Source of the DNA: Paenibacillus campinasensis | GTDB taxonomy: Bacteria; Bacillota; Bacilli; Paenibacillales; Paenibacillaceae | DNA: 64,000 nucleotides | Direction of reading: 5' to 3' | Assembly: GCF_002272015.1 (NCBI RefSeq) | Contig: NZ_NPBY01000032.1 | Coordinates: forward strand, 17,843 to 81,842 | In this document: one piece after another, positions 1 to 8,189 of the stretch | Layout of the letters: every line of letters starts with the position of its first letter | Position numbering within the stretch: position 1 is the first letter of the stretch | Made by a program: the position numbers and the translations under genes | Notes under the pieces: generated by a model | What the model was told of the DNA's origin: nothing | Database searches by the model: none | Seen by the model: the letters and a program-made list of their open reading frames with translations, nothing else

Positions 1-895
1 GCAGCGCCTTGACCGGCACCTTGTACACGAGCTTCTGCTGAAGCACGTAGTTGTAATCGGCAACATAGATGAAATCCTTCGTGATCGCATCCTTCACGCC
101 GATCGCAGAGCTGCCCGGATCCAGCTCCGGCGGCAGCGCAAGATAACCTTCCTCCCCGGGCACGGTCGATGTGAGGATCAAATTGTTCCAATCGGTAAAA
201 TATAGCTCTCCTTCCGGCAATGATACCGTTTTCAAAGATTCCTCGATTTTCGCCTCGACATTCGAGACGGCCAGTACGCCGATCGTGCCGTCTTTATAAA
301 TATTGTTGACTGCCCGAAGATACAGCAGCGCATTCGTTTCCTCCGGTGCCTGGACCGACGGGGAGTAATAATCAGTGAGCCTCAAGTACCCTTTTCCCTT
401 GCGGGCCACTGCCTCATCGAACCATTCCGGCTTTTGCAACTCATCGGAAAAGAAATATACACCCGATTTCAACGGATCGGGATAATACGGGGCAAAAAAA
501 TACGCATTATCCGGGTCATACACGTAAAGCGAGTAGTACAGCGGTTCCCTTTCATCCGATTCCTGGGAGTATGTATTCAGCATCACTTCGATTTTCTCAT
601 AATGTTTGACCCGGGTTAGAACATCTTCCTCCCCGATCGTGCTGAGCTGTTGTATGAACTCGTTCTGCACCACGGTGGAAGTTACTTTGTTAATCGTCTC
701 AATGTCCCTGCTGATCAGCTTGAAGTTCTGCTGGTTCAGCTCGATGTAGGCATTGGTCACATGACGCTTCAATATTTGCCCGGCCGTACTGTTGCCATAG
801 CTGTTTAGAATGAACAGCGGAATGACAAGCACAAGAAACAGCAGGACGAGCTGCTGCTTGACATTCATTTGGGTTAACGGGTTTCGAAACTTCAT
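1..895 (-). CDS. Sensor protein N-terminus (YesM-type kinase likely), cut by window edge
   Basis: The frame is open from an ATG at 895, preceded by GGAGGTGGCGA, to the window edge, giving about 298 residues. The start MKFRNPLTQMNVKQQ is followed by a membrane segment (about residues 16-32, LVLLFLVLVIPLFIL). The rest looks like an extracytoplasmic Cache-type sensor domain (for example VYDPDNAYFFAPYYPDP, LRAVNNIYKDGTIGVLAVS). This layout is typical of Paenibacillus YesM-family histidine kinases, and also of AraC-type regulators with a two-TM sensor half. The HAMP and kinase or DNA-binding half would lie outside the window, so the choice between them is inference. It presumably senses an extracellular carbohydrate and controls a nearby transporter. 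Confidence 0.72.
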   Translation of the reverse strand, partial: MKFRNPLTQMNVKQQLVLLFLVLVIPLFILNSYGNSTAGQILKRHVTNAYIELNQQNFKLISRDIETINKVTSTVVQNEFIQQLSTIGEEDVLTRVKHYEKIEVMLNTYSQESDEREPLYYSLYVYDPDNAYFFAPYYPDPLKSGVYFFSDELQKPEWFDEAVARKGKGYLRLTDYYSPSVQAPEETNALLYLRAVNNIYKDGTIGVLAVSNVEAKIEESLKTVSLPEGELYFTDWNNLILTSTVPGEEGYLALPPELDPGSSAIGVKDAITKDFIYVADYNYVLQQKLVYKVPVKAL

Positions 896-1228
896 TCGCC
901 ACCTCCGGCTTATTTTCAATATATCAGTTCCTAAATAAGCCCTATATGTGCATTTCTACGATGATTATGAGCATTTCCACACACTGCTGCAGTGCGATCA
1001 CCCCATCCTGCACCTCCTGATGACCCGCATATCGGTTCATTCATTAGCTTCATTCTACTTCCTCCGGCGTTTTTTGCCAAAACGGCGATTTGATCCCTTA
1101 GCTCATCGGCAAACAGCACCCTGCTCCGCGGATCAAGATCCCTTCTGCATCTTCACTGCATGCGAAAAAGCCGCGATTCCTCGCGGCTGACATGAATCTG
1201 CGTACCGCCTGCAGCGGTGAAGCTGGAG
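896..1228. other. Intergenic region with no convincing gene
   Basis: The first ~60 bases are the leader and promoter area of the sensor gene on the minus strand. The rest has only short open frames in both directions without good start sites or family resemblance. A minus-strand frame at about 931-1119 was considered and not accepted. The only clear element is the hairpin at 1164-1188. Confidence 0.5.
1164..1188 (-). terminator. Rho-independent terminator after the hydrolase remnant
   Basis: Read on the minus strand, AGCCGCG-AGGAAT-CGCGGCT is a perfect 7-bp stem with a 6-base loop, followed directly by TTTTC. It lies about 40 bases after the stop of the gene at 1229-1579. Confidence 0.75.
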
Positions 1229-1579
1229 TTATGCATCGGTTACAGTTCCTTCACCGTCCATAAAGCGAATGATCCTCTCCACATATAAATCCATGTCGGT
1301 GATCAGGCTAAGATGACCGCCTTGCCTGATTTCCAGATGAGCGGCTCCATGATACCGCAATACTACCGCCAATACTCCGGCTGCAATCTGATCCATCGAG
1401 GCGGCTTCCCCATAGTAAAATGATATGACCGTATACCGCTGTGCAAGCTCAAGCATATGCAGGAAAAAAGCTTCTCCGTTGCCAATCGCGCCAGGCAGCA
1501 ATATCAAGGCAGGTTCATGGCTTCCACCGATATGGTAGCTGATTCGAATGCCACTGTGCACGAACGTTGATTTGCACAA
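1229..1579 (-). pseudogene. Alpha/beta hydrolase with internal deletion
   Basis: The 116-residue frame joins two recognisable ends of an alpha/beta hydrolase. The N-terminal part (ISYHIGG, LILLPGAIGNGEAFF, then a Y-x-VISFYY strand) is the beginning of the fold with its oxyanion-hole region. The last ~35 residues (GGHLSLITDMDLYVERIIRFM) resemble the C-terminal segment with the catalytic histidine (GGH). The middle, including the Gly-x-Ser-Gly nucleophile elbow and acid residue, is missing, with the join around residue 70. Family members are usually about 230-280 residues. The start appears to be TTG with a weak ribosome site. I infer an in-frame deletion product without hydrolase activity. Confidence 0.6.
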
Positions 1580-1619
1580 GTTCTCGCAATGAGCCGCAAT
1601 CCTATTCTCCGCCCTGATG

Positions 1620-2483
1620 CTATTCTTCCTCCATCAATTGCCGCAACTTCGCCTCTGTATTCGTATCCGGCGCAGGGGTGTAAATGCTGCAGCGCAGGTC
1701 AGCATCGCCATATACTTTCAGCGAGGTCAGCTCATACACCATCTTCCCGGCCTTGGCATGCCGAAATTCCAGATGCACTTCCGGCGCATAGCTGACCTGG
1801 CTTTGTTCCCACATCTGCTTGAAATCCGGGTGCTGCCGCTTCATTTCCTCCAAAAAATGATCATACCACTCATCATCCACATATTGACCGTAATACGTGC
1901 GAAACATTGCCAGAAAACCGCTGGCAAACTGCTCCCAGTTCACAGCCAGCCGCCGAAACTCCCGGCGTGTGAACAGCAACCGAATGATGTTCCGCTCTTC
2001 CGGCGGGATCTGGTCAAAATCGAGGAACACTATCGAGGCCGCGCGGTTCCAGCCTACAATATTACACATTCGGTCCGAAATCATGACCGGACAGAGCCTC
2101 AGCTCACTCATAATTTTTTGCAGGGACGGACTGAGCTGGACCTCGCCCTGACGAACGGGGTAAGCAGCGCCGCTGTCCCCGCTGTCCATGGCCAGCGAAT
2201 ACAGATAACGCCGCTCATCGGCATTGAGCTGCAGCGCCTTGGCTACATTGTCCAGCACCGATGACGATACCTGGATGTCACGGCCTTGCTCCAGCCAGGT
2301 ATACCAGGTGGTGCTCACTCCAGCCAGCTGAGCAACCTCCTCCCGGCGCAGTCCCGGCGTTCGCCGCCGCGCACCGGGAGGGAGCCCGGCTGCTTCTGGC
2401 GAGATTTTCGCCCGCTGCCCTTTAAGAAAGTCTGACAATGCCTGTCTTCGAATTAACATATGACGACGCGTTGGGGACTCCAT
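1620..2483 (-). CDS. XRE-family regulator with MmyB-like ligand-binding domain
   Basis: This 287-residue protein has an N-terminal helix-turn-helix (about residues 10-90; GARRRTPGLRREEVAQLAGVS, then TWYTWLEQGRD) followed by an MmyB/MltR-type domain of about 170 residues (SPSLQKIM, DRMCNIVGWNRAA, LLFTRREFRRLAVNWE). Both parts are characteristic of the family. The ATG at 2483 has a strong site AAAGGGAGG. One characterised family member, from Chloroflexus, was crystallised with a fatty acid bound, which suggests acyl ligands for the family. The gene is divergent from a ketosynthase gene, and the shared spacer holds repeated operator-like sequences. Autoregulation and control of the fabF-like gene by an acyl or other ligand is inference. 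Confidence 0.88.
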   Translation of the reverse strand: MESPTRRHMLIRRQALSDFLKGQRAKISPEAAGLPPGARRRTPGLRREEVAQLAGVSTTWYTWLEQGRDIQVSSSVLDNVAKALQLNADERRYLYSLAMDSGDSGAAYPVRQGEVQLSPSLQKIMSELRLCPVMISDRMCNIVGWNRAASIVFLDFDQIPPEERNIIRLLFTRREFRRLAVNWEQFASGFLAMFRTYYGQYVDDEWYDHFLEEMKRQHPDFKQMWEQSQVSYAPEVHLEFRHAKAGKMVYELTSLKVYGDADLRCSIYTPAPDTNTEAKLRQLMEEE

Positions 2484-2493
2484 GCGCGCACCT

Positions 2494-2555
2494 CCCTTTA
2501 GTACCTGGATTAACCCTTTAGATGGATTAACCCTTTAGTACCTGGATTTAGTACC
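2494..2555. promoter_or_regulatory. Triple TTTAGTACC direct repeat in the divergent promoter region
   Basis: TTTAGTACC occurs at 2497-2505, 2534-2542 and 2547-2555, inside a longer 18-base exact repeat (2494-2511 and 2531-2548). The sequence TGGATTAACCCTTTAG is also duplicated (2506-2521, 2523-2538). The cluster sits 11 bases upstream of the MmyB-like start and about 120 bases upstream of the fabF-like gene, so it is a good operator candidate for that regulator. Confidence 0.6.
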
Positions 2556-2674
2556 AAGCCTAAACTATCATAATTTATACTAGGATAAACGGTAGCTTGT
2601 AATAGGATACATCTAGTGACATTATAGCCTTATATTCTCCAATATAGAAGATAAACAAGGAGGCTGACGTTCTC

Positions 2675-3922
2675 ATGGAAAGAGTTGTCATTACCGGCAT
2701 GGGCATCATTTCACCGCTCGGCAACGATGTAGAAACATTCTGGACCCGACTGTCCAGAGGCGAGTCGGGCATTTCACTTATAGATACTTTGGACACGACC
2801 AGGCATAAAGTTAAAATCGCGGGCTCCGTCTCCGCATTTGATGCGAACGAACGCTTCGGCGCGAAGGAAGCCCGGCGCATGGACCGTTTCTGTCAGTTTG
2901 CGCTGGCTGCAGCCGATGAGGCGGTCACCCGTTCCGGACTGGACCTGAACCAGGTGAACAAGGAGCGGATGGGCGTATATGTTGGGTCCGGCATCGGCGG
3001 CATACAGACGCTCATCTCCCAGACGGAGACCTTGTCCGCACGGGGGCCGGAACGGATCAGCCCTACACTCGTCCCGATGATGATCCCGAACATGGCCGCT
3101 GCCCTGATCAGCATCACCTACGGTACGCGCGGGCCTACGCTGGCTCCGGTAACCGCCTGCTCCATCGGCAATACCGCCATCGGCGAAGCTTTTTTTCACA
3201 TTCAGGCCGGGCGATCCGACGTGATTATTGCGGGCGGAACCGAGGCTGCGCTTACCGACATTTCGCTCGCCAGCTTCGCGAATGCAACAGCCCTCTCCAC
3301 TCGCGCTTGTGCGCCTTCGGAGGCGAGCCGTCCATTCGATCGGGATCGGGACGGCTTCGTCATGGCCGAAGGAGCGGGCATCCTGGTCCTTGAATCGCTC
3401 TCCCATGCGCTGAAGCGCGGTGCTCCTATCCTGGCTGAGGTCATCGGCTATGGAGCAAGCTCGGATGCCTACCATATGGTGGCTACCCCGGCAGACGGTC
3501 AAGGGGCCGCGCTGGCCATGCAGGCCGCGCTGGCAGAAGCCGGGCTCGCTCCGGCCGATATTGATGTCATTAGCGCTCATGCGACAAGCACCATCGTTGG
3601 CGACCGGTCAGAGACAGCTGCGATCAAGCAGGTATTCGGCGATCATGCCTACCGTGTCCCGGTGACGGCCAACAAGTCGATGACCGGGCATATGCTCGGC
3701 GCATCCGGCGGAGCCGAGGCGATTGCTCTTGTTAAAATGCTGGAGCAAGGACTTATTCCGCCAACGATCAATCTGAATCATCCTGACCCGGAATGCGACC
3801 TCGATTATGTCCCGAATACGGCCCGTTATTCGGATTTGCGAATCGGAATTTCCAATTCGTTCGGATTTGGCGGACATAATTCGGCCATTGTATTGAAGCG
3901 TTTCGAACACGACGGAAAGTGA
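2675..3922 (+). CDS. fabF: Beta-ketoacyl-ACP synthase II (FabF-type)
   Basis: The 415-residue protein has the full condensing-enzyme fold and normal length. The nucleophile is Cys162 in VTACSIGN, and the two catalytic histidines are His302 (SAHATST) and His339 (MTGHMLGASGG). The C-terminal signature NSFGFGGHN is present. The enzyme condenses malonyl-ACP with an acyl-ACP in fatty-acid or related acyl-chain synthesis. The start at 2675 follows AAGGAGG. The cysteine motif reads TACSIG rather than the common TACA-G. No fab or acyl-carrier gene lies beside it, so it may be a paralogue devoted to a special lipid. It is divergent from an MmyB-like regulator and ends at a strong terminator, so it appears monocistronic. 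Confidence 0.9.
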   Translation: MERVVITGMGIISPLGNDVETFWTRLSRGESGISLIDTLDTTRHKVKIAGSVSAFDANERFGAKEARRMDRFCQFALAAADEAVTRSGLDLNQVNKERMGVYVGSGIGGIQTLISQTETLSARGPERISPTLVPMMIPNMAAALISITYGTRGPTLAPVTACSIGNTAIGEAFFHIQAGRSDVIIAGGTEAALTDISLASFANATALSTRACAPSEASRPFDRDRDGFVMAEGAGILVLESLSHALKRGAPILAEVIGYGASSDAYHMVATPADGQGAALAMQAALAEAGLAPADIDVISAHATSTIVGDRSETAAIKQVFGDHAYRVPVTANKSMTGHMLGASGGAEAIALVKMLEQGLIPPTINLNHPDPECDLDYVPNTARYSDLRIGISNSFGFGGHNSAIVLKRFEHDGK

Positions 3923-3935
3923 CCTTTATACAAGA

Positions 3936-3970
3936 AGAAGCCCCCGGGGAGCCGGGGGCTTCTCTTGATC
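3936..3970 (+). terminator. Terminator after fabF-like gene
   Basis: A perfect 12-bp stem (AGAAGCCCCCGG / CCGGGGGCTTCT) with a GGAG loop is followed by a short pyrimidine run (CTTGATCC). Confidence 0.8.
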
Positions 3971-4250
3971 CTGTTACGAACTCCGATACAGCCAGCCTTC
4001 AGGAGTTTCAGTCACATCGGCGGATATCTCATACTTTTACTTTTCGCCTATTTCTCTAAACCGTTCCATCACATTGTCATCCAGCAATCCCTGATATCAG
4101 GTGCTTCGCCTAGACGAGCAGATTGATCACGGAAATCATCCGTATATTCCAGAGCCTTCGGTTAATAATTAAGATATTTTCTTCGATTATTTGCGATAAG
4201 ATAATGAGGGTAAGGGATTACAAGTGCAATAAAAAGAGGAGGATGGAACA
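3971..4250. other. Intergenic region with possible minus-strand gene remnant
   Basis: On the minus strand, peptide-like stretches (LEYTDDFRDQSARLGEAPDI and, in another frame, GLLDDNVMERFREIGEK) abut across about 4060-4150 and are broken by a frameshift and stops. This suggests a decayed small gene that I cannot identify. The last ~20 bases carry the AGGAGG ribosome site of the PTS gene. Confidence 0.3.
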
Positions 4251-6263
4251 ATGAAACTGTTGGCTATTACCTCATGTCCCAACGGGATTGCACATACGTA
4301 TATGGCGGCGGAAAACCTGCAGAAAGCCGCTGACAAGCTCGGCATTACGATAAAGGTGGAGACACAAGGCTCCATCGGTGTGGAAAACCAGTTTACCGAA
4401 GAGGATATCCGCGAGGCTGACGGCATTATCATCGCAGCAGACAAGACGGTGGATAAGAGCCGCTTCATCGGCAAAAGGCTGCTCGTCACCGGGGTGCAGG
4501 AAGGAATTCGCCAGCCCGAAGCGCTGATCAACACCATGATCCGCGGCGAAGCACCTGTGTATCAGGGGCACAGCGAAGAAGATGTGCCAGCCGAGAAGGC
4601 TGCCGCTTCCGGAAAACCGCAAAATTCGTTCTATCGCCACCTGATGAGCGGCGTATCCTACATGATCCCGTTTATCGTTGTCGGCGGACTGTTGATTGCC
4701 ATCGCATTATCGATTGGCGGCGAGCCGACACCCGGCGGGCTGCAAATTCCAGAAGACTCGTTCTGGAAAACCATCGAACAGCTGGGCGCTGCAGCCTTTA
4801 CGTTCATGGTGCCTGTTCTGGCCGGCTTCATCGCCTTCAGCATCGCCGACCGTCCGGGTCTGGCTCCGGGCATCATCGGCGGTTACATCGCGGCCAATGG
4901 CAGTTTCTACGGCAGTGAGGCTGGTGCCGGCTTCATCGGCGGAATTATCGCCGGTTTCCTGGCGGGATATGTAGCGCTGTGGATCAAGAACTGGAAGGTG
5001 CCGAAAGTTATCCACCCGATCATGCCTATCATTATTATACCGGTATTGGCTTCCTTGATCGTCGGCCTGGCGTTCATATATTTGCTGGGCGGACCGGTCG
5101 CTCAGGTGTTCGTATCACTGACCAATTGGCTGTCCGGCATGCAAGGCACCAGCTCGATTCTGCTGGCCCTCATCCTCGGCGCCATGATCTCCTTCGATAT
5201 GGGCGGTCCTGTCAACAAAGTGGCGTTCATGTTTGGTTCCGCCATGATCGCAGAGGGCAATTATGGCATTATGGGGCCGATTGCGGTTGCGATCTGTGTT
5301 CCGCCGATTGGTCTGGGACTGGCCACCTTTCTGTTCAAACGCAAGTTCCATGAGACAGAGCGTGAATCCGGCAAGGCTGCCTTCACGATGGGCCTGTTCG
5401 GCATTACCGAAGGCGCGATTCCGTTTGCTTCACAGGACCCGCTGCGTGTCATCCCGAGCATTATGGTCGGCTCGATGGCCGGATCCGTCATCGCGATGCT
5501 CGGCGGCGTTGGCGACCGGGTGGCTCACGGCGGCCCGATTGTAGCCGTTCTTGGCGCCATCGACAACGTCTTCATGTTCTTCGTCGCTGTCATCGTCGGT
5601 GCGATTGTCACCGCCTTGATGATCAAGCTGTTGAAGAAGGACCAGATTGAGCAGCAGCTGGCCGTAGCCGGAGAAAGTATAGGCACGGTCTCCCCTGCCT
5701 CGGGGACGCCTGTGCAGACGAACGATTTCAACAACCCCACAGAAGCAGCCGAAGCCTCGGAACTCCCTCGGGCCAACGGGATATCGGAGCAGAAGCAGCG
5801 GCCCATTCGCAAGCTGACCGATATCATCAGTCTGGATTTGATTGATACTTCCTTGTCCGCCTCCACGCGCGATGGAGTCATTGATGAAATGATCAGCAAG
5901 CTGGAAGCCCAAGAAGTGCTGACCTCCGGCGCAGCGTTCCGAGAGGCGATTATGCGTCGCGAGCAGGAAAGCTCGACGGGCATCGGGATGAATGTCGCCG
6001 TTCCGCATGGAAAATCAGATGCCGTGCTCAGTCCTCGCGTCGCCTTCGGCATAAGTCGTGAAGGGGTCGACTGGAACAGTGCTGATGGCACGCCAGCCAA
6101 GCTGATCTTTATGATTGCCGTTCCCGCAGAGAACAAGGGCAACGAGCATTTGAAGATTTTGCAGATGCTCTCGCGCAAGCTGATGGATGACAGCTTCCGC
6201 GACCAGTTGCTCCATGCAGAAACCAAGCAAGAAGTGATTGGACTGCTGGAGCAGATTCAATAA
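4251..6263 (+). CDS. fruA: Fructose-specific PTS permease EIIBCA
   Basis: This 670-residue single-chain PTS permease has the domain order EIIB-EIIC-EIIA. EIIB (1 to ~105) carries the phosphorylated Cys9 (ITSCPNGIAHTYMAA). EIIC (~120-460) has many hydrophobic helices and fructose-family signatures (SFDMGGPVNKVA, GITEGAIPFA). EIIA (~525-670) carries the phosphohistidine His586 (VAVPHGKSDA). It imports fructose or a close relative across the membrane as the phosphosugar, using HPr as phosphate donor. AGGAGG precedes the ATG. The usual partners fruR and fruK (1-phosphofructokinase) are absent on both sides, so the 1-phosphofructokinase must be encoded elsewhere. Confidence 0.93.
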   Translation: MKLLAITSCPNGIAHTYMAAENLQKAADKLGITIKVETQGSIGVENQFTEEDIREADGIIIAADKTVDKSRFIGKRLLVTGVQEGIRQPEALINTMIRGEAPVYQGHSEEDVPAEKAAASGKPQNSFYRHLMSGVSYMIPFIVVGGLLIAIALSIGGEPTPGGLQIPEDSFWKTIEQLGAAAFTFMVPVLAGFIAFSIADRPGLAPGIIGGYIAANGSFYGSEAGAGFIGGIIAGFLAGYVALWIKNWKVPKVIHPIMPIIIIPVLASLIVGLAFIYLLGGPVAQVFVSLTNWLSGMQGTSSILLALILGAMISFDMGGPVNKVAFMFGSAMIAEGNYGIMGPIAVAICVPPIGLGLATFLFKRKFHETERESGKAAFTMGLFGITEGAIPFASQDPLRVIPSIMVGSMAGSVIAMLGGVGDRVAHGGPIVAVLGAIDNVFMFFVAVIVGAIVTALMIKLLKKDQIEQQLAVAGESIGTVSPASGTPVQTNDFNNPTEAAEASELPRANGISEQKQRPIRKLTDIISLDLIDTSLSASTRDGVIDEMISKLEAQEVLTSGAAFREAIMRREQESSTGIGMNVAVPHGKSDAVLSPRVAFGISREGVDWNSADGTPAKLIFMIAVPAENKGNEHLKILQMLSRKLMDDSFRDQLLHAETKQEVIGLLEQIQ

Positions 6264-6271
6264 AGACCAAG

Positions 6272-6297
6272 CCCCCAGGCCATTCAAGGCCTGGGGG
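6272..6297. terminator. Bidirectional-type hairpin between fruA and ydcZ-like gene
   Basis: CCCCCAGGCC-ATTCAA-GGCCTGGGGG is a perfect 10-bp stem in the 35-base gap between two convergent genes. The T-tract is poor on both sides. Confidence 0.65.
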
Positions 6298-6298
6298 A

Positions 6299-6781
6299 TT
6301 ACTCCATTCCAGGACGGCGGACCGTTTCCTTAAGACGCTCCCGCGCTCCCCCAAGTTTAAACACAAAGATGCCGGCCACAAACACCAGAACGCCGATTAG
6401 CTGATGAAGCGTGAATGGCACCTGTTGAAGCCCCAGCCATCCCCTCGTATCAAACAGCAGCGCAAGCCCGAGCTGTGAGGTCATTGTGATCGCTACAGCA
6501 AACGTCGGTCCGAGCAGCCTCATTCCCTGCACCATACAGGTAACGACCCCGACACCGATCAGACCGCTGAACCAGAACCAGGTCTGCATATGAGGCAGAA
6601 ATCCGGTCATGCCCTCTCGATCCGCAAACATTCCGATCATGAATGAAGCAGCAAAGCCCAATCCAAGCACCAGCGTCGTCGTTGTCCACGTCCCCGTATG
6701 CCTGTTCACTTTCGTATTGAACACATTTTGCAGGCCGACCAGTGAGCCGGCGATCAGCGCCAAGAATAATCCCAACACCAT
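6299..6781 (-). CDS. YdcZ/DUF606-family DMT transporter subunit (second copy)
   Basis: The 160-residue membrane protein has about five hydrophobic segments (MVLGLFLALIAGSLVGLQN, then LVLGLGFAASFMIG, FWFSGLIGVGVV, FAVAITMTSQLGLALLF and LIGVLVFVAGIFVFKLGG). The pattern is that of the half-size YdcZ/DUF606 branch of the drug/metabolite transporter superfamily. A related gene of 141 residues lies at 7552-7977, on the other side of a Crp/Fnr regulator in the same direction. Paired half-size paralogues suggest a heterodimer. The substrate is unknown. The spacing to the regulator gene upstream is 16 bases, so co-transcription is likely. Confidence 0.82.
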   Translation of the reverse strand: MVLGLFLALIAGSLVGLQNVFNTKVNRHTGTWTTTTLVLGLGFAASFMIGMFADREGMTGFLPHMQTWFWFSGLIGVGVVTCMVQGMRLLGPTFAVAITMTSQLGLALLFDTRGWLGLQQVPFTLHQLIGVLVFVAGIFVFKLGGARERLKETVRRPGME

Positions 6782-6797
6782 CTAAGGTCCCTCTTTT

Positions 6798-7496
6798 CTA
6801 TTCATAAATATTCCGGCTGACCAGCCTGCGAAGGCCGTCCCGATCGGTCACCACGATGCCGCTGCGGCTTCGCTCGACCCAGCCATGCGCGGTGAATTTG
6901 CGCAGCACCCGGTTCAGATGCCTGTAGCTGGTGCCGATCAGATTCGCGGCGTCGGCAAGATCGGCCGTGCTAAGACTGCCCCGGAACTGGCTATCGCCCT
7001 CGTCAAATGAAACGGACAACAGATAGCTCGCCAGTCTGATCTCAACCGGATATAGCAGATTGAAGCTCATCGAGGTTGATTTCGTGTAGAACTTATTCGT
7101 AATGATGTCCAGCAGAAAATGCAGCAGTGGAGAATGATCGCCTCCATATTTTCGCAGCCAGCGATATTCGACGCCAATCATATGAACCGGCGATACCGCC
7201 TCCACCGTGTTGATGATCTCACCAGCCCGGATATATTCAACGTCGCCAACGACCTCCAGCGGATTCTGGAAGGTGACGATCAGCGTCCGTCCCTCCGGGG
7301 AGGTGTTGTAGATTTTCAGTTTCCCTTTAACGAGCACATACAATGCAGTGGCCGGTTCGCCTTGCGTGCATATCAGCTCTCCCTGGTCACAACTGTACAG
7401 CTTTAAATAAGGGGTCAGCGCCTCGGTAAACACCTCACCCAATCCGTACTTGTCCATATAGTGCTGGAATTGCTTGCGATCCGCGATTTCTTTCAT
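6798..7496 (-). CDS. Crp/Fnr-family regulator (YeiL-like)
   Basis: The 232-residue regulator has an N-terminal cyclic-nucleotide-binding-type barrel (about residues 15-130; GELICTQGEPATALYVLVKGKLKIY) and a C-terminal winged helix (about 165-230). The recognition region TADLADAANLIGTSYRHLNRVLRKF resembles the SYRHL helix of E. coli YeiL. The barrel lacks an obvious cAMP pocket signature, so the ligand is unknown. It lies between two YdcZ-family transporter genes in one run, so a local role in their control is the simplest reading. A perfect palindrome at 8058-8071 upstream of the run is a candidate operator. Confidence 0.85.
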   Translation of the reverse strand: MKEIADRKQFQHYMDKYGLGEVFTEALTPYLKLYSCDQGELICTQGEPATALYVLVKGKLKIYNTSPEGRTLIVTFQNPLEVVGDVEYIRAGEIINTVEAVSPVHMIGVEYRWLRKYGGDHSPLLHFLLDIITNKFYTKSTSMSFNLLYPVEIRLASYLLSVSFDEGDSQFRGSLSTADLADAANLIGTSYRHLNRVLRKFTAHGWVERSRSGIVVTDRDGLRRLVSRNIYE

Positions 7497-7551
7497 GGCT
7501 GCCCCCTTCTCCTATCCATCAGCTGCTCCAAGAACCATTATTTCACTGCAC

Positions 7552-7977
7552 TTAAAGTTTCAATATGACGACACCCGCGATCATCAGTCCGATACCGATA
7601 AATTGCGGCAGCCGCATTCGCTTCTGCTTCACACCGAACCAGCCAAAGCTGTCAATCAGAAACGTCATCAGCAGCTGCGCAATCAATACCACCGCCATCG
7701 ATAGCGTAACACCGACCTTCTGTATCGCCGTCACATTCGCAAAAATAATGATCGCGGCCAGTGCACCGCCGCTTAAATAAAGCGGGGAGACCTGCGCAAG
7801 CTGACTTCGGTTTCCGTCACGGATCATGGTCCAGATCACGAACGCAGCTACAAAACCGACAAACTGGGTTAGCGCCGCAGCCGGCCATGTGCCGATATCT
7901 ACACTGATCCGTGTATTGGCGACGCCCTGAATCGTTATAAAAGCCCCTGCCAAAAAAGCAAACAGCAAACCTTTCAT
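7552..7977 (-). CDS. YdcZ/DUF606-family DMT transporter subunit (first copy)
   Basis: The 141-residue membrane protein has about five transmembrane segments (MKGLLFAFLAGAFITIQGV, TQFVGFVAAFVIWTMI, GGALAAIIIFANVTAI, LSMAVVLIAQLLMTFLI, FIGIGLMIAGVVILKL), matching the DUF606 half-transporter family. The ATG at 7977 is preceded by CAAGGAGAGAG. It is the first gene of the unit ydcZ-crp-ydcZ. The regulator follows after 55 bases. I infer that it pairs with the product of 6299-6781; the exported or imported compound cannot be told from sequence. Confidence 0.82.
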   Translation of the reverse strand: MKGLLFAFLAGAFITIQGVANTRISVDIGTWPAAALTQFVGFVAAFVIWTMIRDGNRSQLAQVSPLYLSGGALAAIIIFANVTAIQKVGVTLSMAVVLIAQLLMTFLIDSFGWFGVKQKRMRLPQFIGIGLMIAGVVILKL

Positions 7978-8057
7978 AATCTCTCTCCTTGTTCCTTCCG
8001 ACTTGCTTCCTGTTTCATGTCAATTTCTAATTAAAGATGAACTTCATCCGTTTGGAA

Positions 8058-8071
8058 AGGACATATGTCCT
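8058..8071. promoter_or_regulatory. Perfect palindrome AGGACATATGTCCT, candidate Crp/Fnr operator
   Basis: This 14-base perfect palindrome lies about 80 bases upstream of the ydcZ-crp-ydcZ unit and about 120 bases upstream of the divergent acetyltransferase gene. It is a dyad of the size bound by Crp/Fnr-type dimers. Assignment to the local regulator rests on position only. Confidence 0.5.
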
Positions 8072-8189
8072 GAATGACGAACCTCTGATGATAAACAGCC
8101 TTATGGACTGCGTTATAGTCAGGTTGTCGCAACTCCTTGTCCCGTATAAAATAATAGCAGATTCAAGACATCTGAACAGGAGGCGCGCC

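Noticed and set aside
931..1119. 62-codon minus-strand frame between the sensor gene and the hydrolase remnant
   Set aside because: No clear ribosome site or recognisable domain.
2774..3580. 268-codon open frame antisense to the fabF-like gene
   Set aside because: Composition is the shadow of a well-supported gene; no ribosome site.
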